From: JACQNR01 sp049515175
GTDB lineage: Bacteria; Acidobacteriota; Terriglobia; UBA7540
Direction: 5' to 3'
Length of the DNA stretch: 24,769 nt
Assembly: GCA_049515175.1 (NCBI GenBank)
Contig: JBEKUI010000030.1
Coordinates: forward strand, 1-24,769
Shown here: piece after piece, positions 15,895-22,437 of the stretch
How positions within the stretch are numbered: position 1 is the first letter of the stretch
How the letters are laid out: each line of letters starts with the position of its first letter
The notes under the pieces: generated by a model
What the model saw: only the letters and a program-made list of their open reading frames with translations
The model's database searches: none
Told to the model about the DNA's origin: nothing
Made by a program: the position numbers and the translations under genes

Positions 15895-15925
15895 TAGAAT
15901 ACCCTTGTTCCGCGCGCGGAGGCGC

Positions 15926-15954
15926 AGTATATGAAAGGGCGCCCTTGCCGGCAA
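15926..15954 (-). promoter_or_regulatory. Predicted sigma70-type promoter of the ceramidase-like operon
   Basis: On the minus strand TTGCCG (15949-15954) and TATACT (15926-15931) are 17 bp apart. The -10 box is one mismatch from consensus and the -35 box two. Transcription from about 15919 would leave a 60-nt leader. Confidence 0.55.
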
Positions 15955-16052
15955 CAGCCATGGCAAGAAGGCCGCGGGGTGATAAAACCGAGGCGCGCGT
16001 CCTGGCACGCGTTCTCCGGCGTCGATTCGGTCTCTCGGGAAGCGGGTAGCTC

Positions 16053-17084
16053 GTGAACTCACTCGAACGCGTTCGGGCTGTTCTGGCGGGGAAGATTCCT
16101 GACCGGGTTCCGGTCTGTCTCCACAACTTCATGCTGGCGGCCAAGGAGGCGGATGTCCCCATGTCCGTCTGCCGGACGGACCCGTGCGCGATCGCGCGAG
16201 CACACCTGAAGGCGGTCGAGAAGTACGAGTATGACTGCATCCTCATCGACCTCGACACCACGATGCTGGCGGAGGCCCTGGGGGCTAAGTCGGAATGCGC
16301 GGAGAATGAGCCCGGCCGCATCGTCGCTCCGGCGATTCAAAGCCTCGAGGAAGTCAGCCGCCTGAAAGTTGTGAATCCCGAGACGGGCGGCCGGATTCCG
16401 GCGCTTCTCGAGAGTGTGCGACTTGTCGCCCAGCAAGTGGGAAAAGAAATTGCCATTCGCGGCAACGCGGACCAGGCTCCTTTTTCTCTGGCGTGCCTGG
16501 TTCGCGGTATTGAGCCATTTCTTATGGACCTCGCCACCGACCCCGAAAACCCGGCCATTCAGCAGCTTCTCGAGGTTTGCTACCAAAGTCACCTGGCGAC
16601 TCATCGGGCGCTGATCAGGGCCGGGGCGCATTTCACGTCGTGCGGCGACAGCTTGGCCGGACCCGCAGTCGTTTCTCCGCGAATGTTTGACCAATTTGCC
16701 CGTCCCTGGGAAGAGAAGCTGGTGAATGCACTGGCGGCCGAAAACGTTTTTGCCGCCATTCACATCTGCGGCGACACAACCAGGATTTTCGGTTCGCTTC
16801 AGCAATACAATTACTGCGGTTTTGAGCTGGACTACAAAACCGATGCGCGGGCGGCGAAGGCCACCGTGGGCGCGAATCATGTGCTCTTCGGAAACATCGA
16901 CCCGAGCGGGGTGATCGCCCGGGGGACGGCCGGAGAAGTGCGTGCCAAGACGCGGGACCTGATCGCGGCGTGGAAACCCGGGGCACGCTTCATCCTGAAT
17001 GCGGGCTGCGCGATTCCTCCTTCGACCCCGGAGGAGAACATCCGTGCGCTGATGGAGACGGTACGAAAAGAAGGGCAATACTAG
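16053..17084 (+). CDS. UroD/MtaA-superfamily protein, probable zinc-dependent methyltransferase-like enzyme
   Basis: A 343-residue protein of the uroporphyrinogen decarboxylase superfamily. It begins SLERVRAVLAGKIPDRVPV and carries the methyltransferase-branch zinc triad His237-x-Cys239 (HICGDTT) and Cys319 (LNAGCAIPPSTPEENI). This H-x-C...C set is characteristic of MtaA/MtbA/CmuA-type enzymes, which move methyl groups between corrinoid proteins and thiols, and is absent from true heme-pathway UroD. No corrinoid protein gene is adjacent. In many Acidobacteria, Planctomycetes and Lentisphaerae such genes sit beside sugar-oxidoreductase genes, as here, with unknown purpose. The GTG at 16053 has only a weak AGCGGG site upstream; no better start is seen. 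The next gene begins 25 nt after the stop, so the two form an operon. Confidence 0.88.
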   Translation: MNSLERVRAVLAGKIPDRVPVCLHNFMLAAKEADVPMSVCRTDPCAIARAHLKAVEKYEYDCILIDLDTTMLAEALGAKSECAENEPGRIVAPAIQSLEEVSRLKVVNPETGGRIPALLESVRLVAQQVGKEIAIRGNADQAPFSLACLVRGIEPFLMDLATDPENPAIQQLLEVCYQSHLATHRALIRAGAHFTSCGDSLAGPAVVSPRMFDQFARPWEEKLVNALAAENVFAAIHICGDTTRIFGSLQQYNYCGFELDYKTDARAAKATVGANHVLFGNIDPSGVIARGTAGEVRAKTRDLIAAWKPGARFILNAGCAIPPSTPEENIRALMETVRKEGQY

Positions 17085-17109
17085 TTCTAATCCTCGCAAG
17101 GAGGTTGTC

Positions 17110-18459
17110 ATGGAAAACAAGCTTCACCGACGGGATTTCTTAAAAACCGGCATGGGCGCGGGACTCAGCTTGCCCGTCTTTCGTCTAGCTGCGGGGGCTG
17201 CCACGCCTGATTCCGCGAAGCCTGTTCGGCTTGGCATCGTGGGGGTGGGCGGACGCGGCACAAGTTTGCTCTCCGTCCTGCTGTCGATGAACGGGGTGGA
17301 GATTCCGGCGATTTGCGACATCAACTCCGAACACCTCGCGCGCGCGCAGGGAATGGTGGAGAAGGCGGGGCAGAAGAGGCCGGAAGGCTACTCGCGCCAC
17401 GACGAAGATTACCAGCGCCTGATGTATCGCGACGATCTGGACGCGGTGCTCATTGCCACCAATTGGGAATGCCACACGCCGATGGCCGTCTGCGGCATGC
17501 GCTCCGGCAAGTACGTGGCGGTGGAAGTGCCCGCCGCCATCACGGTGGAGGAATGCTGGGCCCTCGTCAACACCCACGAGGAGACCGGCGTGCCGTGCAT
17601 GATGCTCGAGAACTGGAGCTTCCGCCGCGACAACCTGGCAGTGCTGAACATGGTCCGGCAGGGAATGCTGGGCGAGATCGTCCACTGTCACTGCGCTCAC
17701 TCCCACAATTGCATCGACCACTGGTTCTTCGATCCCGAAGGCAATATGCGCTGGGGCGGCAAATACCTCGTCAAGCGGAATTGCGCCCTGTATCCGACCC
17801 ACGCGCTCGGGCCGGTGCTCAGTTGGATGGACATCAGTTGCGGCGACCGTTTCGCCTATCTCACGTCGGTTGCCAACCGGTCGCTCGGCATCAACCACTA
17901 CTTCACGAAGAAGTTTGGGCCGGACCATCCCAACGCCAAATTAAGGTACGCACAAGGGGATATCGTATCCACTCTGGTCAAAACGCAAAAAGGGAACACC
18001 ATTGTAATTAACTACGACATGCAGCTACCGCGCCCCTATGATGATCGCTGGATGATTCAGGGTACGGAAGGGATATACACGGAAGGGTTGTACGCGGAGG
18101 AGATCGGCAGCGAACAGAAGAATTCCGTTTATCTCGCCGGCAGAAGTCCGAAATACCAGGTCTGGGAATCTTTTGACCCTTACCAGATAAAACACGAGCA
18201 CACCTGGTGGAAGACTTTCGGGGAGACAGCCCGCAAGGCCGGGCACGGCGGCACCGACTACATCGAACTCCACCTGTTCCTGGAAGCCGTGCGACACAAG
18301 ACGCAGACGCCCATCGACGTCTACGATTCGGTGGTCATGAGCATGATCATTCCGCTCTCGGAGAAGTCCGTTGCTAATGGGAGCGCGCCGGTCGAGTGCC
18401 CGGACTTCACCCGCGGCAAGTGGGAATCGCGGAAAGGCACATTCGCGGTCGAGGCGTAG
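17110..18459 (+). CDS. Tat-exported GH109-like NAD-dependent glycosidase (Gfo/Idh/MocA fold)
   Basis: A 449-residue protein with a twin-arginine signal (Arg7-Arg8 in HRRDFLKTG) and the Rossmann motif GIVGVGGRG (42-50). The usual EKP of Gfo/Idh/MocA proteins is replaced by EVPAA (139-143), followed by ECW. This, with HTPMAV, CMMLEN, LYPTHALGPV, GDRFAYL, HGGTDYIELHLF and SEKSVANGSAPV near the end, closely follows the glycoside hydrolase family 109 pattern as I remember it. GH109 enzymes are alpha-N-acetylgalactosaminidases that use a bound NAD in an oxidation-elimination cycle. Substrate specificity here is inferred, and related members may act on other sugars. AAGGAGG (17098-17104) lies 5 nt before ATG 17110. 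The gene is the second of the plus operon with the UroD-like gene, opposite the ceramidase operon. Confidence 0.87.
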   Translation: MENKLHRRDFLKTGMGAGLSLPVFRLAAGAATPDSAKPVRLGIVGVGGRGTSLLSVLLSMNGVEIPAICDINSEHLARAQGMVEKAGQKRPEGYSRHDEDYQRLMYRDDLDAVLIATNWECHTPMAVCGMRSGKYVAVEVPAAITVEECWALVNTHEETGVPCMMLENWSFRRDNLAVLNMVRQGMLGEIVHCHCAHSHNCIDHWFFDPEGNMRWGGKYLVKRNCALYPTHALGPVLSWMDISCGDRFAYLTSVANRSLGINHYFTKKFGPDHPNAKLRYAQGDIVSTLVKTQKGNTIVINYDMQLPRPYDDRWMIQGTEGIYTEGLYAEEIGSEQKNSVYLAGRSPKYQVWESFDPYQIKHEHTWWKTFGETARKAGHGGTDYIELHLFLEAVRHKTQTPIDVYDSVVMSMIIPLSEKSVANGSAPVECPDFTRGKWESRKGTFAVEA

Positions 18460-18489
18460 TCGTTCCGTTCGACGGGGGGCCCGCGGCCG

Positions 18490-18505
18490 CTTGGGTCATC
18501 CCAAG
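18490..18505. terminator. Hairpin between convergent GH109-like and serine hydrolase genes
   Basis: CTTGGG and CCCAAG are perfect 6-bp arms around TCAT, 30 bp after the stop of the plus gene. No T-tract follows, so termination is only a possibility. Confidence 0.3.
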
Positions 18506-18570
18506 GAGTGCATGGCTCGCTCCGAATGCTAGAACCATTTCCGCAGGGCCTCAAAGCCGAAGCTACCCCT

Positions 18571-19926
18571 TCAGTCGTTAATGGCCTGATAGGCCAACCG
18601 GATGACTTTGTCGTCGAGGTTCAGGTCTCCGGTGGGATGGAGTTGACCCATGAAAATAGCGATCAGGTTTTCCTTGGGGTCGATCACGAAGGCAGTGTAA
18701 TAAAATCCTCCCCAATAGTAGGAACCCACTGAGCCCAGTTCTGTAAGAAACCGAGGCTCGCTCGTCACGCCGAATCCCAGACCGTATCCCATCTCGTCGA
18801 GTTTCCCCTGCACTTGGTTCTGGCTGACAAGTTCCACAGACTTGCGGCTCAACAGGCGCGTGCCATTGAGCTGCCCGCCGTTGAGCATCATCTGGCAAAA
18901 GCGGTAGTAGTCTTCCGCCGTGGAGGAGAGGCCTCCGCCGCCGGAGAAGTAGGTGCGCTGCCCGCGATAGGGATAATCGGCGGAGAAGCTGAATTCACCT
19001 TCTTTGACGCTCTCTTTGTCGTGAATGGGCTGCAATCCCTTTTCGGGATAGTAGGTGTACGCGGTGGCGAGACGCGGGACTTTCTCATCCGGCAAAAAGA
19101 AACAGGTGTCTTTCATCCCCAACGGCCCGAAAATCCTTTCCTGTAAGAATTTGTCGAGCGGCATGCCGGAGACCACTTCCACCAGGTAGCCGAGTACGTC
19201 GTCTGACAGGCTGTATTCCCAGACGTCGCCAGGCTGAAAGAGCAGCGGCTGCGCGGCCAGTCTCTTGACCGCATCGCCGATGGTCCCCTCATGCTGAAGG
19301 ATGCCACTGCCGATATCGGCGTCGCGATAGGACTTGCCCAAGCGAGGACTCCATTGGTAGGTGAGGCCGGAGGTGTGGGTGAGCAGGTGGCGGATGGTAA
19401 TGGGCCGCTTGGCGTCCACCAGCGCGCCCGGCGGCGAAGTCTTGTCCTGGGGGTAAGGAGGGTCCAGGACCTTCATTTTCTTGAATTCCGGGATGAAATC
19501 CGAGACTGGCTGATTGAGTGTGAAGCGACCTTCTTCGTAAAGCATCATCACGGCGACGCTGGTAATGGGCTTGGTCATGGAACAGATGCGGAAGATGTTG
19601 TCCGTACGCATGGGCTTTTTCGCGTCGCGGTCGGCCATGCCCACAGCTTTCAAGTAGACGACTTTGCCGTGCCGCGCCACGAGTGCTACGCCGCCGGCGA
19701 TGCGCCCGGCGTCGATGCTTCTCTGGATGGCGCTGGTGATGCGCTCGAGCCGCTCCGACGAGAGTCCGACCTCCGCGGGCTTGGCCGTCGCGACCGCGCC
19801 CGAGGTAGTGGCAAGCGAGAGCGTCTGTGCCGTCACCGGAGTGGGAATCGTCAGAAACCCGAATGCGGCCACCGACACGAACGCGGCAAGCCCTAGCGTC
19901 TTCAACCTGAGTAAGATTCTTATCAT
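18571..19926 (-). CDS. Exported class C beta-lactamase-family serine hydrolase
   Basis: A 451-residue protein with a signal peptide (hydrophobic residues 10-30, cleavage near VTA-QT). The serine beta-lactamase-like fold shows the nucleophile motif SMTK (Ser116, Lys119) and the second-motif tyrosine Tyr238 in WEYSLSDDVLG, where the third motif residue is Leu instead of Asn. It also has LLTHTSGLTYQW and a C-terminal GSVGSYYWGGFYYTAF, in which a GxYYWGG-like segment takes the place of KTG. Proteins of this group (PF00144) are esterases, D-aminopeptidases or acyl hydrolases more often than true beta-lactamases, so antibiotic resistance should not be assumed. The ATG at 19926 has GGAG about 8 nt upstream. 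It is convergent with the GH109-like gene and not part of that operon. Confidence 0.92.
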   Translation of the reverse strand: MIRILLRLKTLGLAAFVSVAAFGFLTIPTPVTAQTLSLATTSGAVATAKPAEVGLSSERLERITSAIQRSIDAGRIAGGVALVARHGKVVYLKAVGMADRDAKKPMRTDNIFRICSMTKPITSVAVMMLYEEGRFTLNQPVSDFIPEFKKMKVLDPPYPQDKTSPPGALVDAKRPITIRHLLTHTSGLTYQWSPRLGKSYRDADIGSGILQHEGTIGDAVKRLAAQPLLFQPGDVWEYSLSDDVLGYLVEVVSGMPLDKFLQERIFGPLGMKDTCFFLPDEKVPRLATAYTYYPEKGLQPIHDKESVKEGEFSFSADYPYRGQRTYFSGGGGLSSTAEDYYRFCQMMLNGGQLNGTRLLSRKSVELVSQNQVQGKLDEMGYGLGFGVTSEPRFLTELGSVGSYYWGGFYYTAFVIDPKENLIAIFMGQLHPTGDLNLDDKVIRLAYQAIND

Positions 19927-20265
19927 TGTGTTTACTCCATGGCGTGACTCGAGAAACCCGGACCCAAGGCGAGAATCGTGCCTCGCTCTGAGGGACCCGA
20001 CGGTTGTGTCGGCGGGATTCTATCCGAGAGGCGTGAGTCCCGCAAATGCCAGGTTCGAGTTAGGAGAGACTAGAGTGGCCGATTTCGGCCAGTGTTGGCC
20101 GAAATAGAGCAGGAAGAGGTCCTGCCGTTCACAAACATCAGGCGACGAATGCAGTAACCTTAAGAAAACACAGGCAATAATCGCTGGCAGAGTTCTGGCG
20201 CATTGGTTGCAAAGTTGCCCGTAAGGAGGGTGGTGAAGGTTATCCAATTACGTCGGGGAGCGCAT
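19927..20265. other. Intergenic region between divergent serine hydrolase and exported-protein genes
   Basis: About 340 bp. It contains the overlapping GGCC hairpins at 20077-20105. Near the right end an AAGGAGGG at 20223 is followed immediately by GTG codons, too close to serve them. No RNA gene or convincing promoter pair was recognised. Confidence 0.5.
20077..20105. promoter_or_regulatory. Two overlapping, mutually exclusive hairpins
   Basis: ATTTCGGCC (20082-20090) and GGCCGAAAT (20097-20105) are perfect 9-bp arms with loop AGTGTT. The left arm can instead pair with the copy just before it: GGCCGA (20077-20082) with TCGGCC (20085-20090). The two structures cannot form together. They lie 161 bp before the start of the next plus-strand gene. 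Confidence 0.45.
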
Positions 20266-21204
20266 ATGGGCAGCAATTGCACAGACAGAAAGATGGGCGA
20301 GGTTTTGTATCGACGGTCCGTCGCTGCCGTCGCTTTAATCATGGGTCTTATAGCGTTACCGGTCTGGGCAGCACAAGACTCGCAGAACGCGCCGGAACCC
20401 GCTCAGCCACAGGTAGACGGGCCTGCTCCCGCGGTTGACCCTCCCGCTCAAGCCGCGCCGCCTGCGTCCTATCAATTGCCGGCAACCCTGACCCTGGCGG
20501 CGGGGACAGTGATTTCGATCCGGACGTCGCAATACGTTTCCAGCGACCAAAGCCGGCCTGGCGACAGCTTCAGCGCCGAGTTGCAGCAACCGCTGGTCGT
20601 TGACGGTTGGGTTGTCGCGCGGCACGGTCAGACCGTGCTCGGGCGCGTGGTTACCGCTCAGAAGGCGGGGCGCGTCAAGGGAGTGTCGCAACTGGGAATT
20701 GAGTTAGGCCAATTGGTCTTGGTGGACGGCCAGCAACTGCCTATCCGCACGCAATTGATGCAGACCTCTGGCGGCACATCTCAGGGGCGTGACGCTCAAG
20801 CCATCGGAACAACGACGGGAGTCGGCGCGATTATCGGGGCCGCCGCGCACGGAGGTGAGGGCGCTGGCATCGGTGCGGCGGCCGGCGCAGGCGCAGGTCT
20901 AGCCGGGGTGCTGCTGACGCGCGGTCGGCCCACCGTAATTCCCCCCGAGACTCTCCTGACCTTCCAGTTGGAGTTTCCGGTCACCTTCACCACGCAGCGC
21001 AGCGGCCCGGCATTTCGGCCCGTCAACCAGGAAGACTATGACGGCGGAAGAAATCTGCACCGGCGCGCAGAGCGCTTCACTGTTCCGCCCGAACGCCATC
21101 CGACCCTCTACCCCTACGGGTACTACCCCTGGGCCTACTACTACCCGCCTCCGCTCTTCTTCGGCTACTACGGTTTTGGCGGGCGCCATTATCGCCGCTG
21201 GTAG
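20266..21204 (+). CDS. Exported glycine-zipper protein with Tyr-rich C-terminal tail, unknown function
   Basis: A 312-residue protein with a signal peptide (RRSVAAVALIMGLIALPVWA, cleavage near residue 36). A Pro/Ala-rich linker follows, then a beta-rich domain beginning LTLAAGTVISIRTSQYVSS, with GDSFSAELQQPLVVDGWVV and AGRVKGVSQLGIELGQLVL. About residues 185-212 are a glycine zipper (GVGAIIGAAAHGGEGAGIGA), and the C-terminus is rich in Tyr, Pro, Gly and His (YPYGYYPWAYYYPPP). Glycine zippers insert in or pack on membranes, so an outer-membrane or cell-surface location is likely. Similar proteins are frequent in Acidobacteria without an assigned role. ATG 20266 has GGGGAG 5 nt upstream. Met10 (20293) would give a more standard signal peptide but has a weaker ribosome site. 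Confidence 0.75.
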   Translation: MGSNCTDRKMGEVLYRRSVAAVALIMGLIALPVWAAQDSQNAPEPAQPQVDGPAPAVDPPAQAAPPASYQLPATLTLAAGTVISIRTSQYVSSDQSRPGDSFSAELQQPLVVDGWVVARHGQTVLGRVVTAQKAGRVKGVSQLGIELGQLVLVDGQQLPIRTQLMQTSGGTSQGRDAQAIGTTTGVGAIIGAAAHGGEGAGIGAAAGAGAGLAGVLLTRGRPTVIPPETLLTFQLEFPVTFTTQRSGPAFRPVNQEDYDGGRNLHRRAERFTVPPERHPTLYPYGYYPWAYYYPPPLFFGYYGFGGRHYRRW

Positions 21205-21239
21205 GCTGATGCGGGCGCGCCAAATAAAACCGTTAGAAC

Positions 21240-21545
21240 ATGGGTGCTATGGTGCATCCCATCTATCGCGTCCGGTCGTTTGAAATCGCAAAGGCTTACA
21301 CCCTGCGTGTGTGTTTCGATGACGACACTGAACAGGTGATCGATTTTCGCCCGGTTCTCGCCGGGGAACTCTTCGGGCCGCTGCGCGACCTCGCGCTCTT
21401 CGATCAGGTGCGAATCGATCCCGAAGTTCATACCCTTGTTTGGTCCAACGGCGCGGACTTTGACCCGGCAACCCTTCACAATTGGCCCGCCCATGCCGAT
21501 TCCCTCGCCGCCCGCGCCCGCCAGTGGGAACTCACCCCGGCCTGA
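21240..21545 (+). CDS. DUF2442 protein
   Basis: A 101-residue protein matching the DUF2442 pattern: IYRVRSFEIAKAYTLRVCFDD, then VIDFRPVLAGELFGPLRD, FDQVRIDPEVHTLVWSNGADF and a C-terminal LHNWP. The family is small, soluble and uncharacterised. It is often found beside toxin-antitoxin or DUF4160 genes, and here a Phd/RelE-type pair follows 79 bp downstream. ATG 21240 and ATG 21249 are both possible; neither has a clear ribosome site. Function unknown. Confidence 0.8.
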   Translation: MGAMVHPIYRVRSFEIAKAYTLRVCFDDDTEQVIDFRPVLAGELFGPLRDLALFDQVRIDPEVHTLVWSNGADFDPATLHNWPAHADSLAARARQWELTPA

Positions 21546-21609
21546 CCGGAGCAACTTTGGGGTAGCCACGTTGAAGAGGTCGATTTGGGCACTGCGGTTG
21601 GGGGGCGCG

Positions 21610-21618
21610 TGATAGAAT
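21610..21618 (+). promoter_or_regulatory. Extended -10 promoter of the toxin-antitoxin operon
   Basis: TG-A-TAGAAT (21610-21618) matches an extended -10 element. The antitoxin ATG at 21625 begins 6 nt later, so the mRNA is probably leaderless. No good -35 box is seen, as often with extended -10 promoters. Confidence 0.45.
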
Positions 21619-21624
21619 CACCGC

Positions 21625-21834
21625 ATGAGTGAACAAATGATCTCCCCGGACGTGCAATTCATCATAGACGCCGAGGGCCGCAAGACCGCCGTGATTCTCC
21701 CCATCGAAGAATACGAGGAGATGCTGGAAGACCTTCACCTCGGCCGGGTCGCCCGCGAGAGCAAGAACGAGCCGCGCCGTCCCTTTGCCGAGGTTGTCGA
21801 GGGATTGCGCTCCGCCGGCGAGATTGATGTATAG
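21625..21834 (+). CDS. Phd/YefM-like antitoxin
   Basis: A 69-residue acidic protein. The start of the mature fold, VQFIIDAEGRKTAVILPIEEYEEMLEDL, is a typical Phd/YefM-superfamily DNA-binding N-terminus with the LPIEEYE motif. A charged, probably disordered C-terminus (residues 40-69) would bind the toxin. Its stop codon overlaps the toxin start by 8 nt, so synthesis is coupled. The antitoxin would neutralise the RelE-type toxin and repress its own extended -10 promoter; this is known for the family and not shown here. Confidence 0.88.
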   Translation: MSEQMISPDVQFIIDAEGRKTAVILPIEEYEEMLEDLHLGRVARESKNEPRRPFAEVVEGLRSAGEIDV

Positions 21835-22081
21835 CGTTAAGATCACCTCGCGGGCCGAGGGCGAACTGAAGCGGCTCGACCGACCCGTGAAAAACCGCGT
21901 CGTAACGGCCATCCTGGCCTTGGCTTCTGAACCCCGCCCTCCCGGATGCCTCAAGGTCAAAAGCGCAGAAGGTGTTTGGCGAATCCGCGTCGGTGACTGG
22001 CGGATTGGCTATGAAATCGACGACAGCCTCCAGGAGGTCGTCGTGATCAGAGTCGGCCACCGCAGCGAGTTCTATCAGTAA
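21827..22081 (+). CDS. RelE/ParE-family toxin
   Basis: An 84-residue basic protein with the RelE fold signature: YSVKITSRAEGELKRLDRPV, then VWRIRVGDWRIGYEIDD and the C-terminal VVVIRVGHRSEFY. RelE-type toxins cut mRNA at the ribosome, while ParE relatives block gyrase; the short sequence does not separate the two. ATG 21827 lies inside the last codons of the antitoxin gene, a standard toxin-antitoxin arrangement. The upstream in-frame start at 21785 is rejected because it would add residues from the antitoxin gene. It is probably involved in stress response or stability of the accessory segment. Confidence 0.9.
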   Translation: MYSVKITSRAEGELKRLDRPVKNRVVTAILALASEPRPPGCLKVKSAEGVWRIRVGDWRIGYEIDDSLQEVVVIRVGHRSEFYQ

Positions 22082-22101
22082 TAGCGCATTCATCCCTTTT
22101 G

Positions 22102-22196
22102 CACCACAAAGGCACCAAGGCACTAAGAGAAGCTTCGAGGGTTTGGGCTTCACCCAGCGGCGCTCCTTAGCTTCGTGCCGTTGTGTCTTTGTGGTG
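22102..22196. repeat. Inverted-repeat element with CACCACAAAG ends
   Basis: The left end CACCACAAAGGCACCAAGGC (22102-22121, then AC) and the reverse complement of 22175-22196 share 19 of 22 bases. The 95-bp unit can fold on itself. Sequences with ACCACAAAGGCAC cores are dispersed repeats in several GC-rich phyla, which I recall but could not check. It may be a small non-autonomous repeat or the hairpin end of the toxin-antitoxin unit. Confidence 0.5.
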
Positions 22197-22335
22197 AGAT
22201 GTGCAGGTTGAGGGCAGGGCTCCCGCCTCGCGCGACGGCCCCTGCGTTACCCAAGACAAAAGCCCACGGTAGAAAAACGCCGCCGCGGCTACTTACTCTC
22301 TACGGTCGGCCGCAGGCATGCTAAACTCCGAATAT

Positions 22336-22354
22336 ACCCGCATTTGGTGCGGGT
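22336..22354 (+). terminator. Hairpin resembling a terminator upstream of the Ntn hydrolase
   Basis: ACCCGCA and TGCGGGT are perfect 7-bp arms around TTTGG, followed by TTGTCT. The run of T is short. It could end toxin-antitoxin transcription or belong to a structured leader together with the next hairpin. Confidence 0.4.
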
Positions 22355-22377
22355 TTGTCTCATGTTCGGCGACGCCG

Positions 22378-22393
22378 TGCCCCAGGCGGGGCA
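22378..22393 (+). other. Second GC hairpin in the Ntn-hydrolase leader
   Basis: TGCCCC and GGGGCA are perfect 6-bp arms around AGGC. It stands 44 bp before the ATG at 22438 and 24 bp after the previous hairpin. The pair may be a leader structure. Confidence 0.35.
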
Positions 22394-22437
22394 GGATAGA
22401 CGGGTAGTGGTGTCATTTGAAAACCTTGGAGGAACAA

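Larger units (their letters stand above)
22082..22437. other. Structured non-coding region before the Ntn-hydrolase gene
   Basis: About 355 bp with no supportable gene. It contains an imperfect long inverted repeat (22102-22196) and two compact hairpins (22336-22354 and 22378-22393), then a ribosome site for ATG 22438. The base composition changes from the GC-rich left side to the more AT-rich accessory genes on the right. Confidence 0.55.

Noticed and set aside
14243..15934. 563-codon open frame on the plus strand
   Set aside because: It runs antisense across the Gfo/Idh/MocA start and the ceramidase-like gene, both of which have clear motifs and signals.
18571..19926. Reading this gene as an antibiotic-resistance beta-lactamase
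   Set aside because: Tyr-Ser-Leu replaces Tyr-x-Asn and no KTG is seen; it belongs to the broad serine hydrolase group.
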